This document shows positions 13,391 through 27,000 of a stretch of DNA of 64,000 nucleotides, piece after piece. Within the stretch, counting starts at the first letter, position 1, and every line of letters begins with the position of its first letter. Under the pieces are notes generated by a model. It was not told where the DNA came from. It saw only the letters and a list, made by a program, of their open reading frames with translations, and searched no databases. The position numbers and the translations under genes were made by a program. The stretch comes from Piromyces finnis (lineage: Eukaryota; Neocallimastigomycota; Neocallimastigomycetes; Neocallimastigales; Neocallimastigaceae): the NCBI GenBank assembly GCA_002104945.1, contig MCFH01000024.1, positions 687,209-751,208 on the forward strand. Reading direction: 5' to 3'.

Positions 13391-14968
13391 TTTTCTTTAT
13401 TATATTTATTATTATTACTTTATTTATTTTTTTGTTTTTGTTTTTATAAATTTGCTATTGTCTAATAAATTAAATATGTGGTAAAAAATAAAGATTAAAT
13501 ATAAATAAATAGTTAATAGTATAAAGACATGTTTTTAATATATTGATTATTTATTAATTTTTGTTTATTTTATACCATTATTGCCGTTTGAAGTAAAATT
13601 CGAATTAAAACCAATTTTTTTAAAAAGATTAAAATTTTTAGTCAGACATTTTGGTGTTTATATATATAATGATTAAAAAATAAAAAGGTTAGATATAATT
13701 TCACAACGTTTATTTTATATTTGTTAAATCAGATAATAATTATATTTTATTTATGTTAATAATAAATAAAACATTTCAACTTATAACAACAATTTATATC
13801 TAAATATTTTGATATAGCAATTAATAATAGTTGAAAAAAAGGTAATGTGTATTATGCTATATTAATATCTTTTAGAATTAATTTGTCTCTTTTCTTTCTC
13901 TTTTCATTTTTATTATTTTTTTTTTTTTAATTTTTAATTTAGTTTAATTTTATTTTATTTTATTTTACTTTATTTTACTTTAGACTTTACTTTATATTTT
14001 TATCTTTAGTTTTCAAAATATTATTACTTTTCAATCACCCTAATCCATTTAATAAATATTACTTTTTCTATTTTTAAATCTTGTTTATTTTATTAATATA
14101 TCTTTAGCAAAAAATATTTAAAACTTAAAAATACTTTACAATAAAAGGGTTTATTATATCTATTAGAATGTATTAAATAGATTAAGAATAATTATTGTAA
14201 ATAGCTGGTATTTTTGAAATAAAAATAACAGAGGAAAAAATTTTTATAAAAATATGTTTAATCCATTAAATTATTCTAATAAATAATATATATAAATTTT
14301 TTAATAAATATTTTAATGCAAAAATTATTATAATAATTTTAAAGTAGATCAATTAATTTTAATTTATTTTATTATCATTCGTTTATTAATTAATTATTAT
14401 TTTTTTTAAAAAAAAAAATAGTATTTTTTATCATTTTAAATATTACTTAAAAAAAGATAAAAAAAAAAAGAGAGAAAAACTCGTTTCTATTTTAAATACA
14501 AAGACACAATATTTGTAATATCTCGTAAATTCAGTGTAGTGTAATGAGTAATATAAAACATAAAACAATATATAAAAGTTTTATTATTACTTTTAATAAA
14601 CTATAATGCTATACATTATTGTAAATTTATCTTAATACCTCAAAATACTTTTCACAGTTTTATTATATTCCTTTTTTTTATGAAGCATTTATATATAATA
14701 TTTGTATATAATAATTGAAATATCAAATACTCATTATACATGAAAAAATAATAATATTATTATTAATATATATTCATGTTTTTATTTCTTATATATTATA
14801 TTTTCTTTAATATTTTTTATAAATTATTTGAACAAATATTTATATAATTATATAGAATTTACAAAATCTTATAAATTTTATTTTATTAAGAAATATTGAA
14901 TAAAGAATTAAAAATATGATAACGCTATAAATATAGTTTTGATGTTTTTATATTTTTTATATTATAAT
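13391..14968. other. AT-rich intergenic region
   Basis: Upstream of LSM12 and downstream of the YEATS gene. Only homopolymer tracts and short stop-rich frames are seen. The LSM12 promoter should lie in the left part. Confidence 0.45.
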
Positions 14969-16085
14969 TTAAGTATTTGTTACTGGCATTGATTTAATTT
15001 TCTGTTCTAATATTTCATTTTTTCTTTTATATTCTTCTATTTCTTGTAAAACTTTTTGTTGATATTTTCTTATTTGTTGAAGCTCCATTTTTTCTCTATC
15101 TTCAGCTTTTATAATAAAAGGATAAATTTAAAAAAAAAAAAAAAAAAAAAAAGATAAATTAAAAAATTTATTTTCATTATTATCATAATTTTGAATCAGT
15201 AAATGTTGTAATATATAAATCTATATTGAAACTTACTATAATTATTTATCAAATATTCTGGTTTATTATCTGATATGTTGGATGGGGTTGTTAAAAATTT
15301 ATGCATTGATTGAACAGGTTCATGAAAAACCTATTTAACAATTTTTTGTTAGAATTTATTAATTTATTTAATATATTGATTTTAAATGATTATTTAAGAT
15401 AATCAATTTACTACTAGCATAATAATAAAATTACTTTTTTATTTTAAAAATTTTCACACATACCAATTCATCATAATGATCTGAAAGTACTGGCTTTTTT
15501 CCTTGAAGATTGGTATCATCCTTTGGATAGAGTTGAAGTTGATGGAAAAAAGATATGTGTTTTTCAGACGGATCTTGAAAATAAAGTTTAATTAAAATTT
15601 CAAATTCACCCCAACCTGTTTCTGAAACCTCATATGGAAAAGAATCCACCACTTTTAATTTTTAAAAATTTAAATATTTAAAATTAATTTATATATAAAA
15701 ATATATATAAATTGAAAAAGTAAATAAATAAAATATTAGTTTTGCTATATGTCTTTTTTACACTACCTCGATTTGGATTCTCAAAACTCTCATGTAGACG
15801 AAAAACAACTTTTTTTATATACGTAGAAATATCTTCACCATTTACACCACGAACAAATACCGTCCAACGATGAGTATGTCCATTTTCAAGTTTTTTTTGT
15901 AGTGGTACAGCATATGAACCATAAATAATTGGTTTAACAATGGTTACATTCTATTTTTACATGTTTTAAAATATTATTAATGAATATTCTCTTTTTTAAT
16001 AATAAATTATTAATTATTATTATTTTGATATATTATCAACCCTTAATCTTTTATTTGAATTTCCTTGAATTTTACTTGTTGACAT
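14969..16085 (-). CDS. YAF9: YEATS-domain protein, Yaf9/GAS41 type
   Basis: Read from the ATG at 16085 (MSTSKIQGNSNK) across at least four introns to the TAA at 14969. The YEATS domain occupies most of the protein: KPIIYGSYAVPL, HRWTVFVRGVNG, IKKVVFRLHESF, then the diagnostic GWGEFEILIKLYFQDPSEK and HQLQLYP. In characterised family members the aromatic residues around GWGEF form the sandwich that reads acylated lysine on histone H3. The C-terminus is a coiled coil (EDREKMELQQIRKYQQK ... EILEQKIKSM), as in Yaf9/GAS41, where it contacts the SWR1 and NuA4 complexes. Length and architecture are normal. AF9- or Taf14-type YEATS proteins are less likely because of the short C-terminal coiled coil. 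Confidence 0.88.
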
Positions 16086-16492
16086 AATAAATAATATAGT
16101 ATAATTAATTATTCATTATAAATTAAATAAAATGGTATAATAGCAAAATATAGAGTGATTAATAAATCAACATATTAATGTATTATCAAAAAAAGAAAAA
16201 GAAATTGAAATAGAAAATTATTATTTGAAATATCAAATTTCAAATATCTGAAAATTTTTTAGAATAATCTTATATTTTTTTCTATTTTATTTTTTAATAT
16301 ACTATAATATTTATTTTTTTATTTAATTAAATTTTTTTTTTTTTTTTTATTTTGAAGATTTAAAATTATTGAATTTATATAATTATTTTATTATATTTGC
16401 TGCTATTAAAAAAGCTCTTAGTTTGTTTTATCCTTCTTTTATATTTTTATTAAATAAACTAAATTACATTAAAATAATGAAAAAAAGAAAAA
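16086..16492. other. Short AT-rich intergenic region
   Basis: Between the YEATS start and the XPF stop, both on the minus strand. It probably holds the YEATS promoter and the XPF 3' UTR. Nothing specific is seen. Confidence 0.45.
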
Positions 16493-19400
16493 CTAAACTA
16501 ATTTATCTTTTGGTGTACTATTAAAGAAATTGTAGATAAGTCTAGCGCTCTCTATACCAACTAGTGGATTTAATTGATCAACAGTCATTTGACTTAATTC
16601 ATAGATATTTTCTACATTGTTCATAATAATTCTATAATTTTTATAGTTTACACCTGGTATCGATAGTAGCATTTCTTGAGGTGTAACATTATATTGCGTA
16701 TAAGGATTATAGGATTTTTCTTGATTATTTTTTTCCAATAATTCTGTTCCTTTTGATAATGCTTCTTGTTCATCTGGTTCCTTCTGACTTTTCTTTTTTT
16801 TTTTTATTAAATAATGTTATTTCAAAAATAGGAATAATAAAAAATATAAAATTGTAAAATTAATTTAAAAAATAAAAAATATTAATATAATATTTTCTTA
16901 TTTTCGATGATTAAGTATATGTTTTACTTTAATATCGTCAAACATTTCTGATGATGCATATGGACTAGAAGCCCATAAAATTTTTAGATTAGGAAAAGCA
17001 AGTAAGAGAAGGACGATTTTTGATTGAATATCTTCATTGGATATTTCAGATTTATTTACCGACTTATATTTTTATTTATGTTTTTGAATATTTTTAAAAT
17101 TAATGTTAATGGATTTTTTTTATTAAAGATACATTTGAAAATATATATTAAAATATGCAAAATTACCTGTAGTAAAAATGATTTATCTTGATTAAATTCT
17201 ATTAATAAAATAGGCTGTTTATAATAGGTAGACATAGACTCGACTTGGTTATATCTAATATTTCAAATGATTGAAATGTATATTGTTAAATATATAAAAT
17301 CAACTAGTTATAATAAAATAGATATATGTTTTCTTATGAAAATTTTTTATTTAATATTAATATTTACAATCTACCACTTTTAAAGGATTGAATTAAATCA
17401 TTAACACTTTTTCGTTCAACACAATGAGTTGGTGTTAAGATATAATCACCAACAATCAAAGTGCAAGGTTTAACATTTATTTCCTTTGTATGAATTAATA
17501 AGGGAAGAGAGCATCTAAACTCTCTTACATCAACAATAATCTTTTTATGTTTCATTATTAAAATTAAAATTCATGATATAATAATGTAATAATAATAAAT
17601 GAATATAATTTCTCCTTTTTCTACTTACTTGTTTTTTATATCCCTTTTCCAATTGACCACCTGCTATCCTTGTATTTATTTCTTTCCAGAAGTCATCTTC
17701 TGGTTGCAATTTAATTCTACCATCTTGATCAATAGGAATTGACATAATCTATTCATTTATATATATTATTTAAAAATTATTTAAATGATGATTTTTAAAT
17801 TTATTTACTATAAAATAAGATTATTTAAATATAGTTTAATAAAAATAATCCTTTTTTACACTTTTTTCTTTAATTAAACGTTCAAATGCATATTTTTCTC
17901 TTCTAATTTGACTAAGGTATCTTTGTTCCTCAATGGAATTATCATAAATTAACATATATACCTTTGGTATTTTTTTCTTTTTTAATGATGCACAATATAT
18001 CTGTTAAATGAATAAAAAATATAAAATTATATTTTGAATATTCGATATTATTATAATTTTTTGCAATTTACAAAAAAAAAAAAAAAAAAAAAAAAAGAAT
18101 AAAATAAGATAATATATATTATATATATTATATTTAATTTAATATAAGAAAAGAAATAAAAATTATTTTAATCTTACTTCTAAATTTCTAATAAAATTTA
18201 GATTTGGATCATAAATAATAACATAATCGGGACTAATATCCTCCAACATTTTATAATCATCTTCCATATCAGATTGTCTTAAAAATCGAGTATTTGAATA
18301 TTCTCGTATAATAATATTTTCATCATCATTTTCCATCTCTTCATCAATTTGAATATCAAACGGTAAATATTCACCAAATTCTTGTTCTTCATCTTCATTT
18401 CTAAACAATTATATATATGTGTATGTATATGATATTAACATATAAATTTATATATATTGTATTACTTTTTTTAAAAACATTAACTATTCATATTCACCTT
18501 TTTTTTGTTTCATCGTTATCATTTTTATCATTTTCATCATTCTTTACTTCTAATTTTATTTTTTCTTCGTCATTAATACTATTAGAAATATGAGTCTGAA
18601 TAAAGTTGATATTGGAAGAAGATTTTCCTCTACGTATTCTTCTTCTACTACCACCTACATTACCTGAATTATTTAAAGAGGCATAACGACCACCAGGTTT
18701 TGAAGTATCTTCTTTAAAATAATATTAAGAAAATTTATTTAAATTTATTATTCATATTTTATTAACTTATTTTACATCTTAACGTATTTACTTGTATTCT
18801 TTTGAAAATTACTGGTTTTTCTATCATTATTAACTGGTCCGTTAGGATTTTTATTAACATAAGCTAACTTTTTTTTCCATAAAAAGTAATTTTCTAATAA
18901 TTTATTCATTAAATAATAACTACCATTCAACTCATTTTTTTTAAATAAAGAAAGAATCATTTTTAATTGTAATGATGTTCTTCTACTATTTACCATAATT
19001 AATATTTTTTTATTTTCATCTTTATAGAAAACACGTATTTATAAGATAATAAAATAACATGTATATATTATAAAAAATTAATAAATTTTCATTAATACTT
19101 TTTATCATTCTATGAAATCTTATAATAATATTTTTGCTACTAACTTGCATCCTTAAATTCTTTATATCTTTCTCTAATGGAACGCAATTTTAATTCTTCA
19201 TCACCCTCTTCTTCTTCATTTTCTTTCTTGATTTCTATTTTAATCTTTTGTTGAGATGGATCAAGTTCTTCTTTGATTTTTCGTTTAATAGGGTCTATTT
19301 CTTCAAAAATTTCATATATAATACTTTTTAATACTTTCCATTTTGGTAGTTCTTCTAATATTGGAAGGGTATTTTTTGATAATAAGCGTTTTAATTCTGG

Positions 19401-21442
19401 AGTAACTTTACATTTTTCTAAATCTCTTGGATTTGTTGTGTTAATATAGACTCTATTCTTAGATAACTATATTACAGTAATATATATTAAGAAATAAATA
19501 TATGTATTGTAATACAGATATATATATACCATAACTTTCTTTTAATTTTTTATACATTTAATCATTTTATATTTTCACATACAGAAAAAACAGTATTAGC
19601 GGCATCTAATAAGAGCCAAGGTGAATTTTCTTGTTGAAAAATTGAAGTTGGTGCATTTTCAGCCAATATTGTTTCCAATAAAGAATAAAATGCTACACAA
19701 TCATATGATAAAAGATAACTAAGAATATTAAATGAAAATAAAAAAGAAGTAAATAACTATACAGAACATTCATACAATATATTTTGTTCTTTATTAAAAT
19801 TTAAATATTAATATATTTTACTCAATTAATGAACGGATAGTTTTTAAATCGCCAACAATTTTTTTTGCTCGATTGCTAATGCTATACCAGATAGGATTTA
19901 ACTGATTACGAACAATTTTATCAAAAGATCTAAATAAAGCATTTTCAATATTAAAATCAACATCTATCTATATAAACAAGAAAATACAAAAATATATATA
20001 TTTAGTGTATTTAGTTATATAAATAAGTGAGAAGCTATATTAACGATTTCCAAAATTTCATCTATAAATAATAATTATAGATAATAAATATATTTTACAT
20101 AATTAGTTATTTTTTTAATATCCAATAATGTTGCTTCTAAACATTCAATCAATGATGTTTGTATATTTTTCATGTTTGGTGATAATGGCACACGAATTTC
20201 AATTACTCTAATACTATTCTTTTCAAGTTCCTTTGATACAGCTAAATGAAATCTTATTCATATTTATTTAAAATAGATTTTAAAAAACATATATTCATTT
20301 AGTATTAATAATTAAAAAAATTAATATTATTAATTATTATTAAATTATCATTGATACCATAAAATTACCTTGGCCAAAAATATACATTTCTTAAAAATAA
20401 AGTCCTCATTGTTTTTTCTAATTTCCAAATACCATAAATAAAAGATTCAGGTGAATCTGAAAATGCTTTAATAAAACCAACCTTTTGTTATTGAAAATAA
20501 ATAAAAGTTACTTTAATAAGTTTTTTTTTTTAATGATTTAATAATAGAAAAAAAAAATTAAAACTATCATTTTAAAAAGTTTCTATAATGCTTTATATAT
20601 ATTACTTTATTTTCTTGACGAAATAGTCTTAAAATAAAAGCTTCCATTGACGTTTCAGTGATACTAACATTTTTTTAAAAAAAGGGAGAATAAGAAATTT
20701 GATAAATATTATAATTAAAATATCATATATATACATATAGTTTATTTCATTCTTTTTAAATTTACATATATATACATAGGGAATTGGAATTTTAAAAATA
20801 TTTACTTGTGAGCATGATTAATTAAAAATCCAGTAATTAAATGAGTAGGTATAGTCCTATTTAACATATCTACAACTAAAATTCTAGAAGTAATTGCTAA
20901 CATTCCTCCTTTAATATATATTGCATGTCTATTTATTCACAAAAATAAAGTATATAATTTAATATATAATTATAATAATATAATATTCTTTAATAAAGTT
21001 TAAAATTTAATTTAATATTTAAAATCTTATAAAAAAAAATGTTGATTTCTCTTGAAATTTTAATTTTCAAAAATGACAATAATTATGATGGCATAAAATA
21101 GTACCTTTCTGAAGAAGGTGTTTCATTATTAATAACTTTTAAAAAGGACTGTCCATTTTTGGTTTTTTGTATTTTTGCCAATTCTTGTTTTAAGGATTCA
21201 ATTTCTTGTTGAGAGGTATTTAATAATATTACTAAATTTTTATTATGGGAATAAATATTTAAAAAAGCCAATAATATTTTTCTAATACCAAGACCTCTTG
21301 ACATGATAACAAGTCCATCACCATCTACCTGCTTCTTTTTATTACTTAAATTTATTTTATTTTCAGAAGGCAGTTTTGCGACATTTTCTGGATTTGTCAT
21401 TAAAGTTGAAATGACTTCTTTATGAAATTTTAACAAATTCAT
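16493..21442 (-). CDS. ERCC4: XPF/ERCC4 (Rad1/Rad16) structure-specific endonuclease
   Basis: Catalytic subunit of the XPF-ERCC1 flap nuclease of nucleotide-excision and interstrand-crosslink repair. From the ATG at 21442 the degenerate SF2-helicase-like part is recognisable: [35 protein letters not shown] with [21 protein letters not shown] and [13 protein letters not shown]. It lacks Walker-type ATPase motifs in the pieces seen, as XPF does. The nuclease domain (about 17555-17170) has [18 protein letters not shown] and the catalytic [12 protein letters not shown], followed by [12 protein letters not shown]. The C-terminal helix-hairpin-helix pair (16690-16500; [27 protein letters not shown]) is the ERCC1-binding and DNA-binding module. 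Acidic linkers (for example 18410-18180) separate the halves. There are many small introns, and overall domain content is complete. Confidence 0.9.
18069..18094. repeat. Poly-A run in XPF intron
   Basis: An uninterrupted A tract of about 26 nt on the plus strand (poly-T on the coding strand) inside an intron. It is typical of this region and marks a place where assembly length is unreliable. Confidence 0.9.
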
Positions 21443-22710
21443 TTTCTTTTCCTTTTTAAAGTTTAATGGGAATTACATATATTTAGTATATAACTATATT
21501 ATATGTGTATTTTTTTTTAAATAATAATAATGTTTTATTTTAAAATTTCTATTCTAATAATTAAATTAACGATAATTTATGTATAAAAATTAATTGTTTC
21601 AAATTATAAAATATTCGAGAATAAAATAAAATAAAAAAATAATAATAGTAAATAGATAAATGAAATATATAAATTCTTTTTTTTTTAAAAAAAAAAAAAA
21701 AAAAAAAAACAGACTATTCCACTTTAGTAAACAATATAATATATATAATTTCAAAATTATTTATTTATAAATGCTTTTTTTTTTTTCTTAAATAAAAACT
21801 TTTTTTTATGGTTTAAATCATCTTTCATATATACTTTATAAAAAAAATTAATCCAAATTTTTAATTAATTATAGTGTATTAATTTGAAATTTTTAATAAA
21901 AACTCCTAAAACAAAGATGTGTTTATATATCTCAAAATTACAACAATTAAAAATACAAAAAACAGTCATAATAATAATAATAATAATAATAATAATATTT
22001 ACTATTTACTAAAGAAAATGGTATGGTACTCAAGTAATGTATACTATGTATACTTTTTATACTTTTTTTTTCTATGTTTCTATTAAATATAAGATAAATT
22101 TTATTAATGAAGTATTAATAATATTAAAAATTCAAAAAATGTATCACAAAAAGAAAATATAAAAAAAATTAAAAATTTTTAATATTTAAAATTATCCATT
22201 TATTCCTTATTTTCTAAAACATTAACAAATCAAAATTTAAAAAATAATAATAATAAAAGAACAATCTTATTTATTTATTATATTTACTAATAAAATACTA
22301 TTAAGATATAAAAAATCAACAAAGTTAAAATTTTCATAAAAAAAATATATATATATATATATAAAGTTTGGATTATAATTATAAAATCCAAGAGTTTTAT
22401 TGACTTTCATCCATAATCATATATAAACATAATTAATTAAATTATCCACAAGAGAATTTAATTAATAATAATTTAATTATCAATACAAAGTTTTAATTAC
22501 CATATAATTTTTCTTTGAAGAAAAAGGAGCAAGAAAAAATTTCATACTTTTTTATTTCTGTCAACTTTTAATCTCTTGCCATTTAAATTTATAAAGAATG
22601 TTTTAAATTATATATAAAAAAATAATTAATACTATTGAAAATAGGTGAAAAAATAATAATAAAGGGTATATTTTGCATTTTAAATATAATAAGGTTTTAT
22701 CCTCAGGAAA
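21443..22710. other. AT-rich divergent intergenic region
   Basis: Separates the divergent XPF gene and the small coiled-coil gene and should contain both promoters. It holds poly-A/T tracts, a short ATA run near 21970-21997 and an AT dinucleotide run near 22350. No coding patch is seen. Confidence 0.5.
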
Positions 22711-23273
22711 ATGGGAAGAACTAGAAAAAATACAAAAAATAATTTAAAAAAAAAACAATCAGAAGAAAAAGAAAAGGAAGCTATATTCGATAGTAAACTA
22801 CTTACTAAAAAAGAAAAAAAATGGTTAAAAAATGATAATACTACACTAAAATGTAAACTTATAAGACAATATATAACTGAAGAGAATATTTTGAAATGGA
22901 AACCAATACCAAAAGCTTCAAAAAAAACGTTAAAAAAATTAATTAGTAAAACTTTAATAGAGTAAGAGAGATTAAAAAAAAATAACTTTTTTTTTTATTA
23001 GTAAATATATTATTAATAATGAATAGATATTAATATAATATAATTGATTTTAAATTTTAATTATATAGTTCAATGCCAGATGATAATGAAATTTTGAAAA
23101 AATTCTTAGTATTAGAAAATAGTATTTATGAAGAAATTGATAATTTATATGTTCCAAAAGAAGAAATATTATTAGAACATTTAAAGGAATCTAATGATAA
23201 CCTTGAAAAACAAATAAAACAAAATTTAATAGAGATTCAAAAATTAGAAGAAAAATCAATGATTCAGAAATAA
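22711..23273 (+). CDS. Small basic and coiled-coil protein, possible CENP-Q/Fta7 relative
   Basis: There are two exons, 22711-22961 and 23069-23273, joined in phase 2 (the last codon of exon 1 is split GA/T), giving 151 residues. The first 35 residues are very basic (MGRTRKNTKNNLKKK), as in a nuclear or DNA-binding tail. ENILKWKPIPKASKKTLKKL follows, then an acidic-basic helical region (NEILKKFLVLENSIYEEID, LEHLKESNDNLEKQI) predicted as coiled coil. The order basic tail, W-x-P-x-P-x-A-S, helical hairpin and coiled coil is reminiscent of the C-terminal half of the kinetochore protein CENP-Q (Okp1/Fta7). That is a weak resemblance by eye, not an identification. The gene model itself is good: clean splice sites and sustained coding character. 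Confidence 0.65.
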
Positions 23274-23584
23274 TTTTATTACAATAATAATAATAATTGT
23301 TATTTATAAAGAACTAAAGAGGGAAATAGAGAAAATAATTAATTAATTTTAAAAGTTTTTTTTTCTCTGATTTATGAATTGAGAAAAAAATATATCCATA
23401 TTGTAAAATTAATAGATTCTTTTAATAATACATATTACTACAAATTTTTGATTTTTGTATATATGAGCAAATTATTAATATTATTAATAATCAGTTTTTA
23501 TTTAAGTAAAACAAAAATTTTGTTTTAATACATAATTTTAATAATTTAGAAAATATAAAAACTTTTCCTATCAATTTATTTAAT

Positions 23585-23619
<35 letters not shown>

Positions 23620-23764
23620 TTTTGTATTCCTAAATAAAACAAATAAAATTAAAAATTAACAAAGTTATAAAAGATAAAATAATAGTAATAATACATATAT
23701 TTTTTATTTATTTATTTATTAAAATAATAATATTGCATTAAAACTTTTTTTTTTCATTAAAAAA
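23274..23764. other. Convergent intergenic region with (TTTA)n tract
   Basis: Between the convergent small gene and the RasGEF gene. It contains a tetranucleotide TTTA array at about 23572-23622 and is otherwise AT-rich spacer carrying the two 3' flanks. Confidence 0.6.
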
Positions 23765-23836
23765 TTACTTTTGAACTCTTGGTTCAAGTTTCAATGATTT
23801 TACATAGGCATCCTTTAATAGAATAGTAAAATGGAA

Positions 23837-23867
<31 letters not shown>

Positions 23868-23996
23868 TAAAATATTTTTATTATAAACTTATATATATTA
23901 TTTACCTCATCATTTAAAATTGGAGTATAATTAATAGCATTAATAACATTTATATTTATTTGGAATGGATAAGGTCTGTTTATCATATATTAGAGA

Positions 23997-24037
<41 letters not shown>

Positions 24038-27000
24038 GAACTGTTTTTAAATTGTTTATATTTGTTATTATTTTTTTTTTTACCTTAATTGGAAGTTTTT
24101 AATCATCATAATGATATCACCCATTAACAAATATTTATTCATATTAATAACTTCATTTCCATTTTCATCCATTTTTACACTTTTATTTGCTTCATCAATA
24201 TATAGTAAGTCTCTTAAAAACACACCTCTATAAAATTTTAATAACATTAATAAAAAATTTTATTATTAATAAAATAAATTTTCTTTTTTGTTAATAGAAA
24301 CTTACAAATATGGTACACAAGGCAATTCACTTTGTCTTAAAGCTACTCGGTATGCAGCAAATGATTTTTCCGAATTCATAAGCGTTTCCAATTCCTTGTA
24401 TTGGCGAGCACATGTTCTATTCTCAAGTATTTGTCTGGTTTGTTTCAATCTTTGAATTGAAACGCAATTTATACCAGCAATTATTGCCATTAATGTATTG
24501 TAGTTGTTATAGTTTCTAAGATGCTTTTGATAAAAATTAAATTTTAAAAATTTTTATTATTAGTTTTATTATACATCACTATTAATTTATTCATAACTTT
24601 TTAATTTAAAATGATTATTTCATATATATAATATATAAATATATATACCTGTGCAATTTTCATAAATTTTCCTAATACCTTGGCTCTATGTTTTGCTTTC
24701 TTATGTTCAAGAATTTGAGTAGTAACCCTAAAGTAATATATAATTTCAATTTAAAAATTATATAATTATTATTATTATTATATTTATTTATTTATTTATT
24801 TGTTTAAAAATACATAATGAGATAAACATTACCATGATGAAATAAAGTTGAAATGTTCAATACTTGCAGCAACAAAAGAAGATTCCATTGAATTTTTATC
24901 TCTTTTACCCCAAATATGCTGTAACAAATCACGAGGTCTTATTCTTTTAAATATTTCATATTCAATAAGACAAAGTTGTTGAGCAATTATTGTATTGTCT
25001 TGATTTAATATAAATTCAGAAGGATCAGCCATGGACATCACTGATGGATCTGAACTAAATAAAGATTTCTTGAAATTGATATCATCATTGCTATTAATAC
25101 TGCTATGAGAACTATGATAAGAATGACGACTTTCCTTTCCTTTCACTGATGTATTTTCATTTTGATTAAGAGTATTATTTGATGATATTCTAGATAGAGA
25201 TTTTGTTTCATTCGTATTATTGTTTGTTGTTGAAGATCTTTTACTATTAATATTATGTGATACTTTGTTCATTTTTAAAGCATCATTTATTGATAGAAGC
25301 TCATTCTTTAAGCACAAATAGTTTTGTTTAAAGACAATAAAGAAAATATATAAAAATGAAGTTTTATAAAAAATAAAAATATTTTTTAATACATTAAATA
25401 ATTTTTATATTCATTTATCAAACAAAACTGTATTTTTATTTACATTATTTAACGAGTCAAATGAAGTATTAGAATTCATTTCCTTGGTGGGTTCATCTCC
25501 ATTAATATTAGGTTTCACTGTTCCCGTTGATAATGTTGAATTATTAATATTATTAACTGTAATCGTATTGGAAGAAGTATCTGTTGATGCTAATGGGTCA
25601 ATAGATTTAGGTTCTGACTCATCAATATCTGGAATGCCCCATGTTATTTCATTATCATTAATAATTGCTGGTTGACGGTATATTAAATTTTCTAGTTTAG
25701 AACAAAGTATAGAAAAAGATGGACGACAAGAGCAGACATCTAAAAATACTTGCAAAGTAAACCTCATCTTTGGATTTTGGAAATCTGACCAATATTCTGA
25801 TATCCAATGAATTAATACATTACAAACTCTATTGTTTTATAATAATTAAATTTTTAATGAATAGGTGATTATTTTTTTTATATAATCAATTAATACTATT
25901 ATATTTCATATATTTAACAATTATAATAATCAATTTAGTTTAAGAAAAGTTGATAAAATAAATAAATTACCTAAGTTGTACAGGATGTATAGTTGAACTA
26001 TTTTTATTTTCTGAGCTATCATATTGTTCAAAACGATCCATCAATAAATCTAATAATTCGCTTGGTCTTAAAAACTTTCTATAGAAAATTAGGAAAATTT
26101 TGGTAAATTCAATTTCTATCATAATTTTAGAAATATATTAAATTTTACATTTTTAAAAATAAATATATTAAATATAAATATTATTAATACTTATATATAT
26201 AATAATGTATAACAAAAGAAACATTAATAATAAATAAATAATATATAATTTATTACCTTGTGTTCCTTTAGATGTCATTCTTTCGATTAATTTATTAATA
26301 GAATAATTATTTTCAGTTTGTAATCTAAATATAAAATTAATAATAAAATATTAATAAATCTAATTTAAAAATTGACAATTTATTAATATTTTAATAATTA
26401 CCCAGAATTCTTATAATTTTTAACAATATCACCTTCATGTATTTCATCGTTTCCAAGATCTCTATGGTTAATAAATTCAAGTATAAACGGTCAATATAAA
26501 TATTTATTAATAATCCCATCATATTAAATTAATATTAATAAAATATATATTATATAACTTACAAAATATCAAAACCATGGATATTAGAGCCCTTTGGAAT
26601 TTTCAAAGAACGCATTTTCATATTCATTAAAGTCTTTCTCCTTATATTTTCTTGTTCTTTTGATTCAGATTTATCAGATATATCACGTGGTTTAGTATCT
26701 TGAATATCCTCAACCATTGCTGTTATATAATAGAGTTAATTTAACTACTTCTTCTACCTATTTAAAAATTGTCGATAATATATGTAATTTAATTATTTAA
26801 AAAAAAAACTTACTGTCAATAGTATCACTATCAGTTGATATAGAATTAATAACAGAAGAAGTTGAACTATTATTAGTAGTGGTATATTCAGTTTCACTTT
26901 CATCATCAATAGATAAACGATAGAAATTAGCAATAGGATACATCACAACATCTGAATCATATTGAAGTTTAGTATTTTTATAATTTCCTTCTTTTTTTAA

